Source: Sphingomonas psychrotolerans | GTDB lineage: Bacteria; Pseudomonadota; Alphaproteobacteria; Sphingomonadales; Sphingomonadaceae | DNA: 64,000 bases | Assembly: GCF_002796605.1 (NCBI RefSeq) | Contig: NZ_CP024923.1 | Coordinates: forward strand, 434,001-498,000 | Direction of reading: 5' to 3' | Shown here: positions 17,111 through 26,199 of the stretch, piece after piece | Position numbering within the stretch: the first letter of the stretch is position 1 | How the letters are laid out: the number at the start of each line of letters is the position of its first letter | Translations under genes and position numbers: made by a program | The notes under the pieces: model-generated | What the model was told of the DNA's origin: nothing | The model's database searches: none | What the model saw: only the letters and a program-made list of their open reading frames with translations

Positions 17111-18235
17111 TTACCTCCCCGACGCGTAGTTGCAGTCGTCCGGCAGCAGCGCCGGATGGCAGTTCACCTGCGGCGGCGTCGGGCAGATCGCCTCGGGAAG
17201 GCAGGTGAGCAAAGTGCAGACAAAGCCCTCGAGGCAGCCCTTGAGGTCCGGATTGGCGGCGAATTGCCCGTTGTCGCAGACTTCGTCGCCGACGCAGCGT
17301 AGCAGTTCGCAAATCGAGATCTTGAGGCATTCGCGTACGCGCCAGCCGGTGTCGCACGATATCTTCAGGACCGAGACGCACTTGCCGTCGGCATCGCGCC
17401 GGGCGGGCGAGAATTGGTAGTCCGCATGGCCGCCACAGGAAGCGCAGCCGCAGCCCCCGCCGGACGTGGCACAGCTGCCGGACCGGCAACCGCAGCCGCC
17501 ACCGGCGTCATATTTGCGCAATGCGCCGCCGCGGGCGGCATAGGCCTGTGCGTTGTAATTGAGGCTCCCGGTCGATCCGGTGCTCGCAGGGGCGGTTTCG
17601 AAGCCGTTCGAGCTGTGCGCGAGCATCGCCAGCTGCGGCGCGTTATAGGTGCGTTCTCGCATGGCGGATCTCCTGATCGCAATGGGGGTGAGGGAGCCTG
17701 AGGTGGGGGCATATTCGCCGGGCGCGACGGCGAGATAGGCGACGCCGGGCGCCGTGGCGGACGCTTGCGCTTCCTCGGCGTCGTCGCTGGCCCCCTTGTC
17801 GCGGGTGAACACCCGGTTCGAGGCCGAGACCAGCGAAAGCAGATGGCTGAGATGCGGCGCGCGGAAGACGCCGTCATTATAAGCCATATACGGCGTCGCG
17901 TTGGGCATGATCGGATCGGTTACCGAAGTGATCTCGATCAACTCGAGCATCGCCTTGGCCGCGGCGGCGCTGATCGCGGCGTTCTCGCGGCGGGTGAGCC
18001 GGGGATTGCCGTCCGCGTCCTTGGGCGGATCGTCGTCGTCGTTGTCGTTCGGGGACTGCTGGGTTCCGGCATAGGCTGCGAAAGCCGGTGCGAGCAGCCG
18101 CAGCCCCCCTATGCTCAGCCCGGCGAAGAGCGCACCGCCGCGCTTCGCCATCGCCATCGCGGCGATGAGCTTCGCTGCGGCGTCGGCGGAGGATCCCGTG
18201 GCGTCGGCTGCGCCGGGCTGGGTGGCCTCAGGCAT
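17111..18235 (-). CDS. Uncharacterised Cys/Gly-rich protein of the eCIS operon
   Basis: 374 residues, not matched to a family by eye. The N-terminal third is Ala-rich with a hydrophobic stretch ('GGALFAGLSIGGLRLLAPAF', about 33-52) followed by an acidic patch with five consecutive acidic/Asn residues. The middle mentions no motif I know. The C-terminal third is remarkable: a Cys-Gly cluster ('GGGCGCRSGSC', 'GGGCGCASCGG') and then about ten further spaced cysteines. ATG 18235 is preferred because GAGGGGAAG precedes it by 5 nt; it overlaps the end of the upstream gene by 8 bp. It sits between the two fibre-like paralogues, the upstream one of which carries a similar 'SGCGCGGSCGCGGGSG' cluster, so a shared metal-binding or disulfide-bonded structural role is conceivable. 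Confidence 0.55.
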   Translation of the reverse strand: MPEATQPGAADATGSSADAAAKLIAAMAMAKRGGALFAGLSIGGLRLLAPAFAAYAGTQQSPNDNDDDDPPKDADGNPRLTRRENAAISAAAAKAMLELIEITSVTDPIMPNATPYMAYNDGVFRAPHLSHLLSLVSASNRVFTRDKGASDDAEEAQASATAPGVAYLAVAPGEYAPTSGSLTPIAIRRSAMRERTYNAPQLAMLAHSSNGFETAPASTGSTGSLNYNAQAYAARGGALRKYDAGGGCGCRSGSCATSGGGCGCASCGGHADYQFSPARRDADGKCVSVLKISCDTGWRVRECLKISICELLRCVGDEVCDNGQFAANPDLKGCLEGFVCTLLTCLPEAICPTPPQVNCHPALLPDDCNYASGR

Positions 18236-19595
18236 CGGACTTCCCCTCGGAATGCGCGTGGCCATGAATCGGGTGGGCGACGAGATCACCGCTGTCGGCA
18301 TCGGTGCAGAGCCGGAAGCGCCACGCCAAGTCGCGCGGACGCAGCTGGCGGAGCTGTGGGTCAACCACCGGATCGGCATCGCGCGGCGTAAACAATTGGT
18401 AGCGCGCGTCCGCAGCAAGGAAGCCGTCGCTATTGTCGATGGTCAGGTAGATCGCTGGCCCGTCAATCGGGTACCGGTCGGTCATCTTCTGATGATACTC
18501 GGCACTGACGACATTGTTCTCGGGGCGATCCCAGCCGGTCTTGTTCAGCCGCCGCAGATCGAAATTGGCGCTTTCGTCGAGCGAGGCGCGGTCGATCGGC
18601 GCGCTCAGGCTGAGCATCACCTGGTAACGCGCCTCGTCCAGCCGCCGCAGGGCGATCTGGATAATCTCGGGGCCGCCGATGCTCGGATCGATCTCGGCGT
18701 AGAGGCTGGCCAGCAGATACTGGATGACCTCGGTCGAGAGCAGCACCTGCGAGGCGCATTCGAGATCTATGTCGTCCACCCGGACGATTTTCGCCTCGTC
18801 GTCCTCGCCCTCAACCACCGCGCTGAAGCAGGCGAGCAGCAGCCAGCCCTCGTCCGATCCCGGGCAGCCGGTGCGGATCGGCGCCGCGAGCGCAGTCAGC
18901 AGCCCGATCCCGCCCGAGGCGTCGAGCACGGCCTGGTCGATCGCATCCGCGTTGGGGAACAAGCGGTGTTCGGTCAGCCGCCGCGCTTCCGGATGGAACA
19001 TCAGGCGCAGCTCGAACTCTTCGGTCACGCGGCCGAATTCGGCGCCGACGCCGCAGGGATCCGGGCAGGCCGCCGGCCCCGATCCGCCGCCGCATCCACA
19101 ACTGCCGCCGCAGCCGCAGCCCGATGTGGCTACGCAGGGGTTCCGGGGCGCGGGCTCGGGCGCACCCGAGCATTCGGCGTAGCGGATGACGACGCAGATG
19201 CGGACGCGGTTCTCCTTGTCGGGGTGACAGGGATTGTCCTCGTCGCGACGCGGCAGTTTCTTCTGCGCGCGATACCAGGCGTCGACATCGACGCACTGGT
19301 CGTGGCCCACGACGATCTCGCGTCCGCAATCGTCGAGTGCCGCGCCGCGCGCCACCCGCAATGCGACGCCGTCGGGATCGAGCAAAGACACGCCCAGCCC
19401 GCACAATATACCAGCCCCGTGGAGCCGCTCGTTGTGGAAGCGCATCTTGCCGGCGTGGTAGCGCTGCTCATCGACATAATCGGCGAGCCGCATCTGCTTG
19501 CCGTGGAAATAGCGCAGCCGGAAAAACCCCGCCGGGAGGCCGCACCGGGCGTCGTCGCCGCGGCTTCGCGTCTGCAACTCCTGCCACCTGCTCAT
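18228..19595 (-). CDS. eCIS baseplate/fibre-associated protein with 'RYFHGKQMRLADYVDEQ' N-terminus
   Basis: 455 residues. The N-terminus reads 'LRYFHGKQMRLADYVDEQRY', then 'FHNERLHGAGILCGLGVSLL' and 'AALDDCGREIVVGHDQCVDV', a module often seen in genes flanking phage-tail-like particle loci. A Gly-Cys cluster ('SGCGCGGSCGCGGGSG', about 165-180) separates it from a C-terminal region of about 270 residues with no recognised motif. The ATG at 19595 is supported by GGAGG 9 nt upstream; the frame is open further but that part runs into the preceding gene. It is a shorter paralogue of 14709-17105 over the N-terminal module. A structural role at the baseplate periphery is inferred from neighbours only. 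Confidence 0.6.
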   Translation of the reverse strand: MSRWQELQTRSRGDDARCGLPAGFFRLRYFHGKQMRLADYVDEQRYHAGKMRFHNERLHGAGILCGLGVSLLDPDGVALRVARGAALDDCGREIVVGHDQCVDVDAWYRAQKKLPRRDEDNPCHPDKENRVRICVVIRYAECSGAPEPAPRNPCVATSGCGCGGSCGCGGGSGPAACPDPCGVGAEFGRVTEEFELRLMFHPEARRLTEHRLFPNADAIDQAVLDASGGIGLLTALAAPIRTGCPGSDEGWLLLACFSAVVEGEDDEAKIVRVDDIDLECASQVLLSTEVIQYLLASLYAEIDPSIGGPEIIQIALRRLDEARYQVMLSLSAPIDRASLDESANFDLRRLNKTGWDRPENNVVSAEYHQKMTDRYPIDGPAIYLTIDNSDGFLAADARYQLFTPRDADPVVDPQLRQLRPRDLAWRFRLCTDADSGDLVAHPIHGHAHSEGKSDA

Positions 19596-19608
19596 GACCC
19601 TGCCCTCC

Positions 19609-22299
19609 TCAACCTGAATGACGTGACGCGGCGATCGTGCCGCCGATCTGGAACCCGGCGGCGAGATGGCCGGGGAATGGAAGACCGCGAGCGCGCTCGA
19701 CTGCGGGATCGCAGGCGCACGGATCACTTGCTTCCGGGCCTGGAATGACGATGTCGCCGATCGCGCCGTCGACGCCGATGCCGCCGGCGGCGCCGCGGCC
19801 GAAATCGATCGCGACGCTGGTGTGCGCGGGCTTCATCGTCTCGACGATCCGCCTGACGGTGGCGCGCGCGGCGGCGCGGTCGCGGTCCTCCGCCAGCCGC
19901 ACCGAGACAGTGAAGCGATGCGCGAAATTGACCGGGTCGATCGCGGCGCCGCCGAGCGGGGCCACGCCCAGCGCGCCGCGCAAGCCGAGCTCGATCGGGT
20001 CAGACGGACGCTGGCGGAAACCTTCGGTGATGGTGGGGGGGTGGCCGGTGTAGATTTCGATGTAGCGCGCCAAGGAGGCGGGCGTGCCGCTGCCGGCCTG
20101 CAGTTTTGCGCCTTCGAGGACGAGTTGTCGCTGTCCCTCGATCGGCCATGACGGATCGAATGCGAGATCCAGCCACGCGCCGACGAACCTCAGCCACTCG
20201 GCATCCGCCGCTTGCGGGTTGAGCAGGCGCGACACGCTTTCATACGCGGTCTCGATGCGCGTGAGATCGCCCTCGAACAGCGTGAGGAAGCGTTCGAGGA
20301 AGTTCGCCCCGGGCGCCTCTTCGGCAGCATCGCGGCGCGAGAAGATCGCCGGAAGCCAATGGAGCAGGCTCGGCCGGGGAGCGATGAGGCGGAGCGCGCG
20401 CACCGACGGCGTTGCAGTCGCCTCGACCGGCAGCCCGACCCCCTCGGCGGGGCGGACCGTCGCCCCAATCAGCCGCAGCCGCACCCAGAGATACCGGCCT
20501 CGATCGGTCGCCGCCGGATCGGCGAACTGGACGCCCCGCCAATCGGCCGCAGTGACGTCGCCGGCCAGCGGAGCGGTCAGCCAGATGGTGCGGCTCGCCG
20601 GATCGAGGGCTGCTATCGCGGGGGTCTCGATATGCACATCGCCGAACAGACTGACATGGGTGCCGGGGGGCGTGGCTTCGTGCGGTAGATCGGCCTCGAC
20701 GACCAGTCGCCCGGTCGATTCCACGAGTGTCAGGGTGGCACCGATAAAATCGATTGCCGCTCCGGGAAGCGCGACATCGAGCGCGAACGACACGGGTGCG
20801 TCGTCGAGCGCAATGACTTCGAAGCGCGAGGCCAGCGCGCCGAGCCGGACCACGTCGCCCGGCTTGAGCAGCATCGCCAGCGCGTGGGGCAGCGCGAGCG
20901 GCTCGGGCTGACCGTCGCGGTTGAGGCCGCCGAGCCCGATCGCGGCGAAATCCAGGTCGAGAAAGCCGAGATCGAGTGGACCATAAGGCAGCGGGATGCC
21001 ATCGCGCGCCGCGAGCCGGGCGGAGGACGGCGCGATGAAGTCGGCCGACGCGCCTCCCGTGGCGAGAGTCGCGGCGGTGTCGCTCGCCGCCGTAATGCGC
21101 GCTTCGAAGCGCCCGCCCGCAGCCGTGGCAAAGGCGACGAGGTCACCGACCGCCAGCCGCCGCGCGGCGCCGGCGGGCAGGGTGAACCCGGCGGCGCCGC
21201 CGGGCGCGTCGTCGCCAAAGCGGTGAATCACCGGCGTGGCGCGATCGAGGCGACCGAGGCGCGACAATGCCCAGCCGCCGGCATCGGGCAGGATGAGACG
21301 GTCGGCTTCCCCGTCGCGCAGATCGCCGGCGACCACCGGGACCGGCGCGCGCGGCGACCATATCCGCGCGGACGCGGTATTCGCGTTGGACGCGAAGCTC
21401 TGAATGCTGAGCGCGGTGCCCGGCGGCAGATCGGCGTCGATGGCGATCCTGTGCCAGGCCAGATTGTGGACCCCGCCGTCGATCGGCCCGAGGACGATCT
21501 CGCCCTCCGCGCCGAAACGCCCGGCGAGCGGAGCCCAGCCCGGCAGCGTGCCCGCCGACGGCCAGGCCAGTGCCTCGAGCGGGGTGCCGTCGGTGCACAT
21601 ATGCCACAAGGCGGGCCGCGCGGGATCGAATATCGCGAGCGTGCCATCGGGCAGCACGGCGATACCGAGCGGCTCGGCTTCCGGCGGCAGTGTCCAGTCT
21701 TCCCCGGTCCATGGGTCGCTGCTTGCGAGCGGATGGACCCCGGCGGCGGCGAAACCGCTGGTGAAAACATGCACCGAGCCGGTGCCGCGATCCGCGACGT
21801 AAATGGCCCCGTCTTCCGCGACGGCGACGTGCACGGGCGTCACCAGTCCCTCGGCCAAGACCGCGAGCACAGCGCCCGCCTGAGGCAGCAGCACTTGCAC
21901 GCGCGCATTTCCGGCATCGGCGACGTAGACGCGCCCGGCTGCGTCGACGGTGACTCCCGTCGGCATATCGAAACGGCCGGTGGCGAAGCCATGACCACCG
22001 ATCCCCGGAACGGCGCTGAAACCCTCCGCGCAGGGGCCCCGCTGGAGCAGGAGATCGCGATCGGTATCGACAGCGTAGAGCGTGCCGTCGGGTGCGGCGA
22101 CCGCCGCATTGGGCAGCCAGGGCGCATAGAGCGAGGGCTGGGCGATCGGCGTGAGTTCGAGCGCGGCGTTTCCTGCGTCCCATGTCAGGCCCGAGGCTGC
22201 GCCGGCGCGCCAATCGGCCGGATAGCGGACGAGCGACCAGGTCGAATCATTGGCGTCGCGCCCGGGGCGCAGCCGATCGAGGAGCGCCTGCGCGGTCAT
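19609..22299 (-). CDS. Baseplate protein: NHL beta-propeller fused to phage tail protein I-like domain
   Basis: 896 residues. Residues about 60-230 hold NHL-type repeats ('GVTVDAAGRVYVADAGNARV', 'HVAVAEDGAIYVADRGTGSV'), predicted to form a beta-propeller. A beta-rich middle includes 'LPHALAMLLKPGDVVRLG', a segment that recurs in the large sheath. Residues about 640-770 match the P2 gpI / TIGR02242-type tail domain: 'RPSLLHWLPAIFSRRD', 'FLERFLTLFEGDLTRIETAY' and 'GHPPTITEGF'. In contractile particles this domain belongs to the baseplate wedge (Afp12-like), next to the gpJ homologue, which is the gene immediately upstream. Its ATG overlaps that gene's stop (ATGA). The propeller fused to the wedge domain is unusual and may face the target or hold fibres. 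Confidence 0.85.
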   Translation of the reverse strand: MTAQALLDRLRPGRDANDSTWSLVRYPADWRAGAASGLTWDAGNAALELTPIAQPSLYAPWLPNAAVAAPDGTLYAVDTDRDLLLQRGPCAEGFSAVPGIGGHGFATGRFDMPTGVTVDAAGRVYVADAGNARVQVLLPQAGAVLAVLAEGLVTPVHVAVAEDGAIYVADRGTGSVHVFTSGFAAAGVHPLASSDPWTGEDWTLPPEAEPLGIAVLPDGTLAIFDPARPALWHMCTDGTPLEALAWPSAGTLPGWAPLAGRFGAEGEIVLGPIDGGVHNLAWHRIAIDADLPPGTALSIQSFASNANTASARIWSPRAPVPVVAGDLRDGEADRLILPDAGGWALSRLGRLDRATPVIHRFGDDAPGGAAGFTLPAGAARRLAVGDLVAFATAAGGRFEARITAASDTAATLATGGASADFIAPSSARLAARDGIPLPYGPLDLGFLDLDFAAIGLGGLNRDGQPEPLALPHALAMLLKPGDVVRLGALASRFEVIALDDAPVSFALDVALPGAAIDFIGATLTLVESTGRLVVEADLPHEATPPGTHVSLFGDVHIETPAIAALDPASRTIWLTAPLAGDVTAADWRGVQFADPAATDRGRYLWVRLRLIGATVRPAEGVGLPVEATATPSVRALRLIAPRPSLLHWLPAIFSRRDAAEEAPGANFLERFLTLFEGDLTRIETAYESVSRLLNPQAADAEWLRFVGAWLDLAFDPSWPIEGQRQLVLEGAKLQAGSGTPASLARYIEIYTGHPPTITEGFRQRPSDPIELGLRGALGVAPLGGAAIDPVNFAHRFTVSVRLAEDRDRAAARATVRRIVETMKPAHTSVAIDFGRGAAGGIGVDGAIGDIVIPGPEASDPCACDPAVERARGLPFPGHLAAGFQIGGTIAASRHSG

Positions 22300-24566
22300 G
22301 GCGCGTCCACCACGGTAACCGTGAGGCTCGACGCGTCGACGAAGGGCACTTCATCGCCGGCGAGATCGATGCTGTCGAAGTCTGCCGCGTTCTTCGGGCA
22401 ATTGGTCAGCCGCAGAGCGACCTGGCGCTCGCGGCGCCAGGCGAGAAAGCGCTCGGCGTGATCGGGGGTCTGGCCATCGAACAGGCAGGAGACCGCCTCG
22501 ACTCGTTCGACCCCGGGCACCCGGAAGATCTCGGCGACCAGATCGGCGTGGTGGAGCAGTTCGCCGAAACCCGATCCCGCGCCGTCGCGGCCGCCGGTGA
22601 GCACGTGGAAGCGGCGCTCGAGCGCCGCGCCGATCGCCTCGCGCAGGGCGGTCGTGGTGTAGCCGGGGGCAGCCCGCACGACGACTTCGAAATCGAACAG
22701 CCGAACATATTGCGGCGTGGTGACATGGACCTCGGTAGTCAGCAGCCGCAGCGTGTCGAGATGCGCCGCGACGGCAGTGAGCTCTCCGGTGGTCGGCATG
22801 GGATAGGGGCCGTCCTGTTCGGGGACGACGATGACGGTGAGTGCGCCGGGGGTCTCGGCGGTGAAGTCGATGCCGGGGGCGTCCAGTCCCGCCTCGACAT
22901 GGCCTTGGGGGAAAGGTCGATGAAGCGGCACGACCATCGCACGGGCGACGCGGACGCCCGGGGCGGCGAGCGCTGCATCGACGAAATCGGCCTGGGTAAC
23001 CGCACGTCCGCGTGCGCGGAAAGCATGGGGTGCACGCGCCTTGGCGGCTTCCAGTTTTTCGGCGTCGCGACCGCCGCGCGCCGGCGTGACGTTGACCGCG
23101 CCGGCGAGCGTCGCCGGGAGCCCCGCCGGCTGGCTGACCGCGCCGGTGTCGACATCTCCGGCAAGCCCGCCACCGTGGCGATAGGCGGCGGCGATGACGA
23201 TCTCGTCGGCTTGCGGCGGCCGGCCGCGGACGCCGTCGCCGAACAACACCACCCCCGCTTCGGCATCGAGCACGAAGACGGTCTCGTCGGGTCCGGCGCT
23301 GTCGAAATCCTCGACCTCGCGCCAGGCGGTGATCGCGTCGTTGCGGCCCTCGTCGCGCGTGGTCAGTGCCAGCGTGCCCGCCGCGACATTGGCGTTGCCG
23401 AGCGAGAAGACCTGCCCGGTCCGCCCGTTGCCGCGGCCCAGCCGTTCGCCGCGTATCGTGGTGAGGTTGGAGGCGGTCGTCATGTTGAAGCCGAGCGCGC
23501 GAACGCTCACTCGCGGCGCCACGCCGAAGCGGATCCGAATCCAGCCGCTGACCGGGACCTCGGCGGGGGTGTCGTCGACCGGGGTCTTGAGCGCGCCGAC
23601 GAGCGGGTGCGGCATGTCCGGCTCGACCTGGCGCCATTCGGCCGCCGGAACCGGCCCGATCGATATCGGCACATCGAGGCGTACCGATCCCGAGCGCGTC
23701 CAGCCGTCTGTGGTGTCCGCAATCACCGAAAGCGGATCCCAGCTGCCGGCGGCGATGCCGGGCGCGGGGGGGCGATAATAAGCATATTCGACGATCAGCG
23801 GCCCGGCTTCGAAGGCATTGACGATCTCGAGCCGGGATTCGCCGCAGCGCACCTGATCGTCGACCTCGGGCTCTTCGTCGCTGTCGATCTGCAGCCCGAG
23901 CGTCGCGCGGGCGCCCTTGAACCCGGCGGATCGCGACTGGTTGAAGGCGAGCGCGAGATAGAGCGTCTTGTGCGTCTGCTCGCCGGGTTTGAAGAACAGC
24001 GGCACCGGCTGCGTCGGCATCGTCTTGAGCTTTGGCGTCTTGCCGTCCCAGGCGACCGAGAAACGTTCGGCGACATAGAGCGCGGGGTCGATTCCGGCCG
24101 CGGTCGGGCCGGTCTCGCCCGTGCCGTTGATGTCGAGCAACCCGTCGCGTGCGGTGACGATCGCCGCGAGCTGCGCCGGGAGGACGTCGAGCGGGGAGTC
24201 GGTCTCGAATATCGGCGGCGGGTTGGCGGGGCCCTTCGCCGTGATGCGGGTCCCCGCGGGGACCAGCACGCCGTTCGCCTGTTCGGGTTTGGTGAGCAGG
24301 AACGCCATCGACGTCCGCGCCGCCGCGGCGGGGCGCAGCCGCACGCCGACGAGCTTGAGGAACTCGATATAGCTCTTCTCGGGAACCTGGTTGAGCCGAT
24401 AGCCGACCTGCTCGGACAGCCAGGCGAACAGCTGGATCATCGCGATGCCGGGATCGCTGTCGTTATGATCGGTCCAATCGGGCGCGACGACCGGGATGCG
24501 GGCGCGCAGCATCCGTTCGATCGACGCGAAATCCAGATCCGCGAGATTGGGTGAGACGATCGGCAT
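22296..24566 (-). CDS. Baseplate J-like protein (Afp11-type wedge component)
   Basis: 756 residues. The N-terminus 'DHNDSDPGIAMIQLFAWL' followed by 'QVGYRLNQVPEKSYIEFLKL' is diagnostic of the large putative baseplate-assembly (gpJ-type, TIGR02243-like) proteins of eCIS particles. Further on come 'VLVPAGTRITA' and, near the C-terminus, 'VRAAPGYTTTALREAIGAAL', typical of gpJ domains. It forms the baseplate wedge with gp25 and the gpI-like protein. It starts with ATG 4 bp after the stop of the gp25 gene, with a GGGGTAGG Shine-Dalgarno-like stretch spanning that stop, and is coupled to the next gene by ATGA. Length fits the eCIS version, which is larger than phage P2 gpJ. Confidence 0.9.
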   Translation of the reverse strand: MPIVSPNLADLDFASIERMLRARIPVVAPDWTDHNDSDPGIAMIQLFAWLSEQVGYRLNQVPEKSYIEFLKLVGVRLRPAAAARTSMAFLLTKPEQANGVLVPAGTRITAKGPANPPPIFETDSPLDVLPAQLAAIVTARDGLLDINGTGETGPTAAGIDPALYVAERFSVAWDGKTPKLKTMPTQPVPLFFKPGEQTHKTLYLALAFNQSRSAGFKGARATLGLQIDSDEEPEVDDQVRCGESRLEIVNAFEAGPLIVEYAYYRPPAPGIAAGSWDPLSVIADTTDGWTRSGSVRLDVPISIGPVPAAEWRQVEPDMPHPLVGALKTPVDDTPAEVPVSGWIRIRFGVAPRVSVRALGFNMTTASNLTTIRGERLGRGNGRTGQVFSLGNANVAAGTLALTTRDEGRNDAITAWREVEDFDSAGPDETVFVLDAEAGVVLFGDGVRGRPPQADEIVIAAAYRHGGGLAGDVDTGAVSQPAGLPATLAGAVNVTPARGGRDAEKLEAAKARAPHAFRARGRAVTQADFVDAALAAPGVRVARAMVVPLHRPFPQGHVEAGLDAPGIDFTAETPGALTVIVVPEQDGPYPMPTTGELTAVAAHLDTLRLLTTEVHVTTPQYVRLFDFEVVVRAAPGYTTTALREAIGAALERRFHVLTGGRDGAGSGFGELLHHADLVAEIFRVPGVERVEAVSCLFDGQTPDHAERFLAWRRERQVALRLTNCPKNAADFDSIDLAGDEVPFVDASSLTVTVVDAP

Positions 24567-24569
24567 GAC

Positions 24570-24992
24570 CTACCCCGCGCCGTTGAGATAAAAGGGGAAA
24601 ACCCGGTTGTAGAAGGCGTTGGAGCGGCGAACGACATAGTCGATCTCGATCTCCATCAGATTGGGTTCGTCGTCGGCGGCGCGCGCCTGGACGCGCTCGA
24701 CCGTGATCCGCGGCTCGAAATCGGTGAGCGCGCGGCGCACCGATGCCTCGACCCGGCGATGGGTGACGTCCGAATTGCCGGCGAAGACATAGTCGCGCAG
24801 GCCCGCGCCGAAAGCCGGCTTCATGACGCGCTCGCCAGGCGAGGTGCGCAGGATGATCTCGACCGCCTGTTCGACATCGTCTTCGTAAAAGGCGAAATCG
24901 AGCTTCCCGCTCGCGCCCGGCCGCACGGGGAAGGACCAGCCGACCCCCAGATACGGGCGGGGGCCGATTTGCCGGGGATCGCCATTGGCCAT
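24570..24992 (-). CDS. gp25/GPW-family baseplate protein (Afp9-like)
   Basis: 140 residues, the usual size for the T4 gp25-like lysozyme-fold wedge protein. It contains 'GWSFPVRPGASGKLDFAF', 'EQAVEIILRTSPGERVMKPA' and 'FGAGLRDYVF', the core of the family, and ends 'NRVFPFYLNGAG'. ATG 24992 has GGGAGG 6 nt upstream. In these particles the protein anchors the sheath to the wedge and takes part in triggering contraction. It sits between the PAAR-like spike tip and gpJ-like genes, the standard eCIS order. Confidence 0.9.
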   Translation of the reverse strand: MANGDPRQIGPRPYLGVGWSFPVRPGASGKLDFAFYEDDVEQAVEIILRTSPGERVMKPAFGAGLRDYVFAGNSDVTHRRVEASVRRALTDFEPRITVERVQARAADDEPNLMEIEIDYVVRRSNAFYNRVFPFYLNGAG

Positions 24993-24994
24993 CG

Positions 24995-25384
24995 TCAACC
25001 TCCCACCAGCACGGTCGGAAAGCCGGCGAGGACCGAGCCCTGGGCATTGCCATTGTTCTGGCTGGTGGTGTCGAATTGTCGAACCACGCCGTTGCCATCG
25101 GCGAAGACCGTCGCCGAGCCGCCGGTGAATTCCACCTTGCCGCCGAATTTTCCGGCGACCGCGTTGCCCGCCGCATCGCCGGTGGTCGACGGGATGGTAC
25201 TGGCCTTGGTGACGACGGGACTTCCGCCGGCCTTTACCGTCGGCGAGGTCCCCGCGGCGCTGCTGAGCTGGCCGATCGAAGGGTAGGGGATCGGCACTGG
25301 CGGTCCCGGCGGTGCGGGCGTCATGCACACATTGGGGAAGGCAAAGGCGATGCCGCCGGCAGTGGTGGTTATCGGGCGTCCCAT
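24995..25384 (-). CDS. PAAR-like DUF4150 spike-tip protein (Afp10-like)
   Basis: 129 residues. 'NVCMTPAPPGPPVPIPYP' is the hallmark of DUF4150 PAAR-like proteins, followed by Gly/Thr/Ser-rich beta-repeat sequence such as 'KFGGKVEFTGGSATVFADGN'. Proteins of this type cap the trimeric spike and sharpen it; in type VI secretion they also carry or recruit effectors. Its ATG shares one base with the preceding stop (TGATG at 25382-25386), so it is coupled to the DUF2169 gene. No toxin extension is attached: the protein ends right after the repeat domain. Confidence 0.8.
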   Translation of the reverse strand: MGRPITTTAGGIAFAFPNVCMTPAPPGPPVPIPYPSIGQLSSAAGTSPTVKAGGSPVVTKASTIPSTTGDAAGNAVAGKFGGKVEFTGGSATVFADGNGVVRQFDTTSQNNGNAQGSVLAGFPTVLVGG

Positions 25385-26192
25385 CAGTGCACCGTCAAGG
25401 TCGCGGTCTCCAGCCGCGCCTCCCATGCAAAGGATGCGCGCCAGACCAGCAGGAACTGCGCCGCGGTCCGATCGACCACGATCGTGTCGACCTGCGGCAC
25501 GAGATCGACCGGAGGGTCGAGCGGGGCGCCGTCTTCGGTGACGGTCAGCACCGGTGCGGGCGGGATCGTCAGGATCGGTACGGCGGCGCCGACGGAGGGT
25601 GCGAAACTGAGCCGGGCACCGGGAGCGAACGCGGCTTCGCCCGGGAGCGGAGCGCCGTTGAGGAACCCGTTGTCGAAACTGCGCGGCAAATCGAATTGCT
25701 TCGGATCGAAACCGAGCAGCGAGGCGGGATCGTTCGCGGCGCCCGGATCCCCCGCCAGCGTCAGCCGCCCCCCTCGCCGCGGGGACGGTGGCCATAGGTG
25801 CGGGGCAGCGATGCGCCGAAGCCGGCGCCCCGATCGATGGCGACACTGCCGAAATTGGTCGCGGCAATGGTGGCGGGGAGCGCATCGGTATCGGCGATCT
25901 GCGCCGCGCTCAGGAAGGTTGTGAGGTCGGCGACGATCGCGACGTCGGGAACAGGCTTCCAGACCGCGATCTCGGCTTCGTAGCGGAACGGGCCGGATTC
26001 GGTCTGGCCCGCGAAGGGCTCGTCTTCGGTCTTGACCTCGCCCGCGGGCAGCGACGCGCCGGCGAAGCTCAGCACGGTGCGGGTGACGATCACGCCGCGT
26101 TGCTCCGCCGCCGGCCCGACCTGGCCCGGAGGCGCGCGGAAGCCCAGCAGGAAGAAGTGGGGCGGCGCATCGGGACCGGCTTCGACGATCAT
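25384..26192 (-). pseudogene. DUF2169-like PAAR adaptor, interrupted by a one-base frameshift
   Basis: The first frame (26192 to a TGA at 25761-25763) gives 143 residues with 'FRYEAEIAVWKPVPDVAIVA', the N-terminal mark of DUF2169. The C-terminal half is in a different frame: 'GDPGAANDPASLLGFDPKQF', 'FLNGAPLPGEAAFAPGARLS' and finally 'TIVVDRTAAQFLLVWRASF', the typical DUF2169 ending. Adding one G to the run of six (plus-strand C at 25768-25773) joins 'RPRGEGG' to 'RLTLAGDPG' without loss. Restored length is about 269 residues, close to the family. DUF2169 proteins act with DUF4150/PAAR proteins as loading adaptors in type VI systems, and here the gene directly precedes the PAAR-like gene. ATG 26192 has GAGGAG 5 nt upstream. 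A sequencing indel is at least as likely as a real lesion. Confidence 0.75.
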
Positions 26193-26199
26193 AAGCTCC

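Noticed and set aside
22182..24554. 790-aa plus-strand open frame
   Set aside because: Antisense to the gpJ-like gene; no domain.
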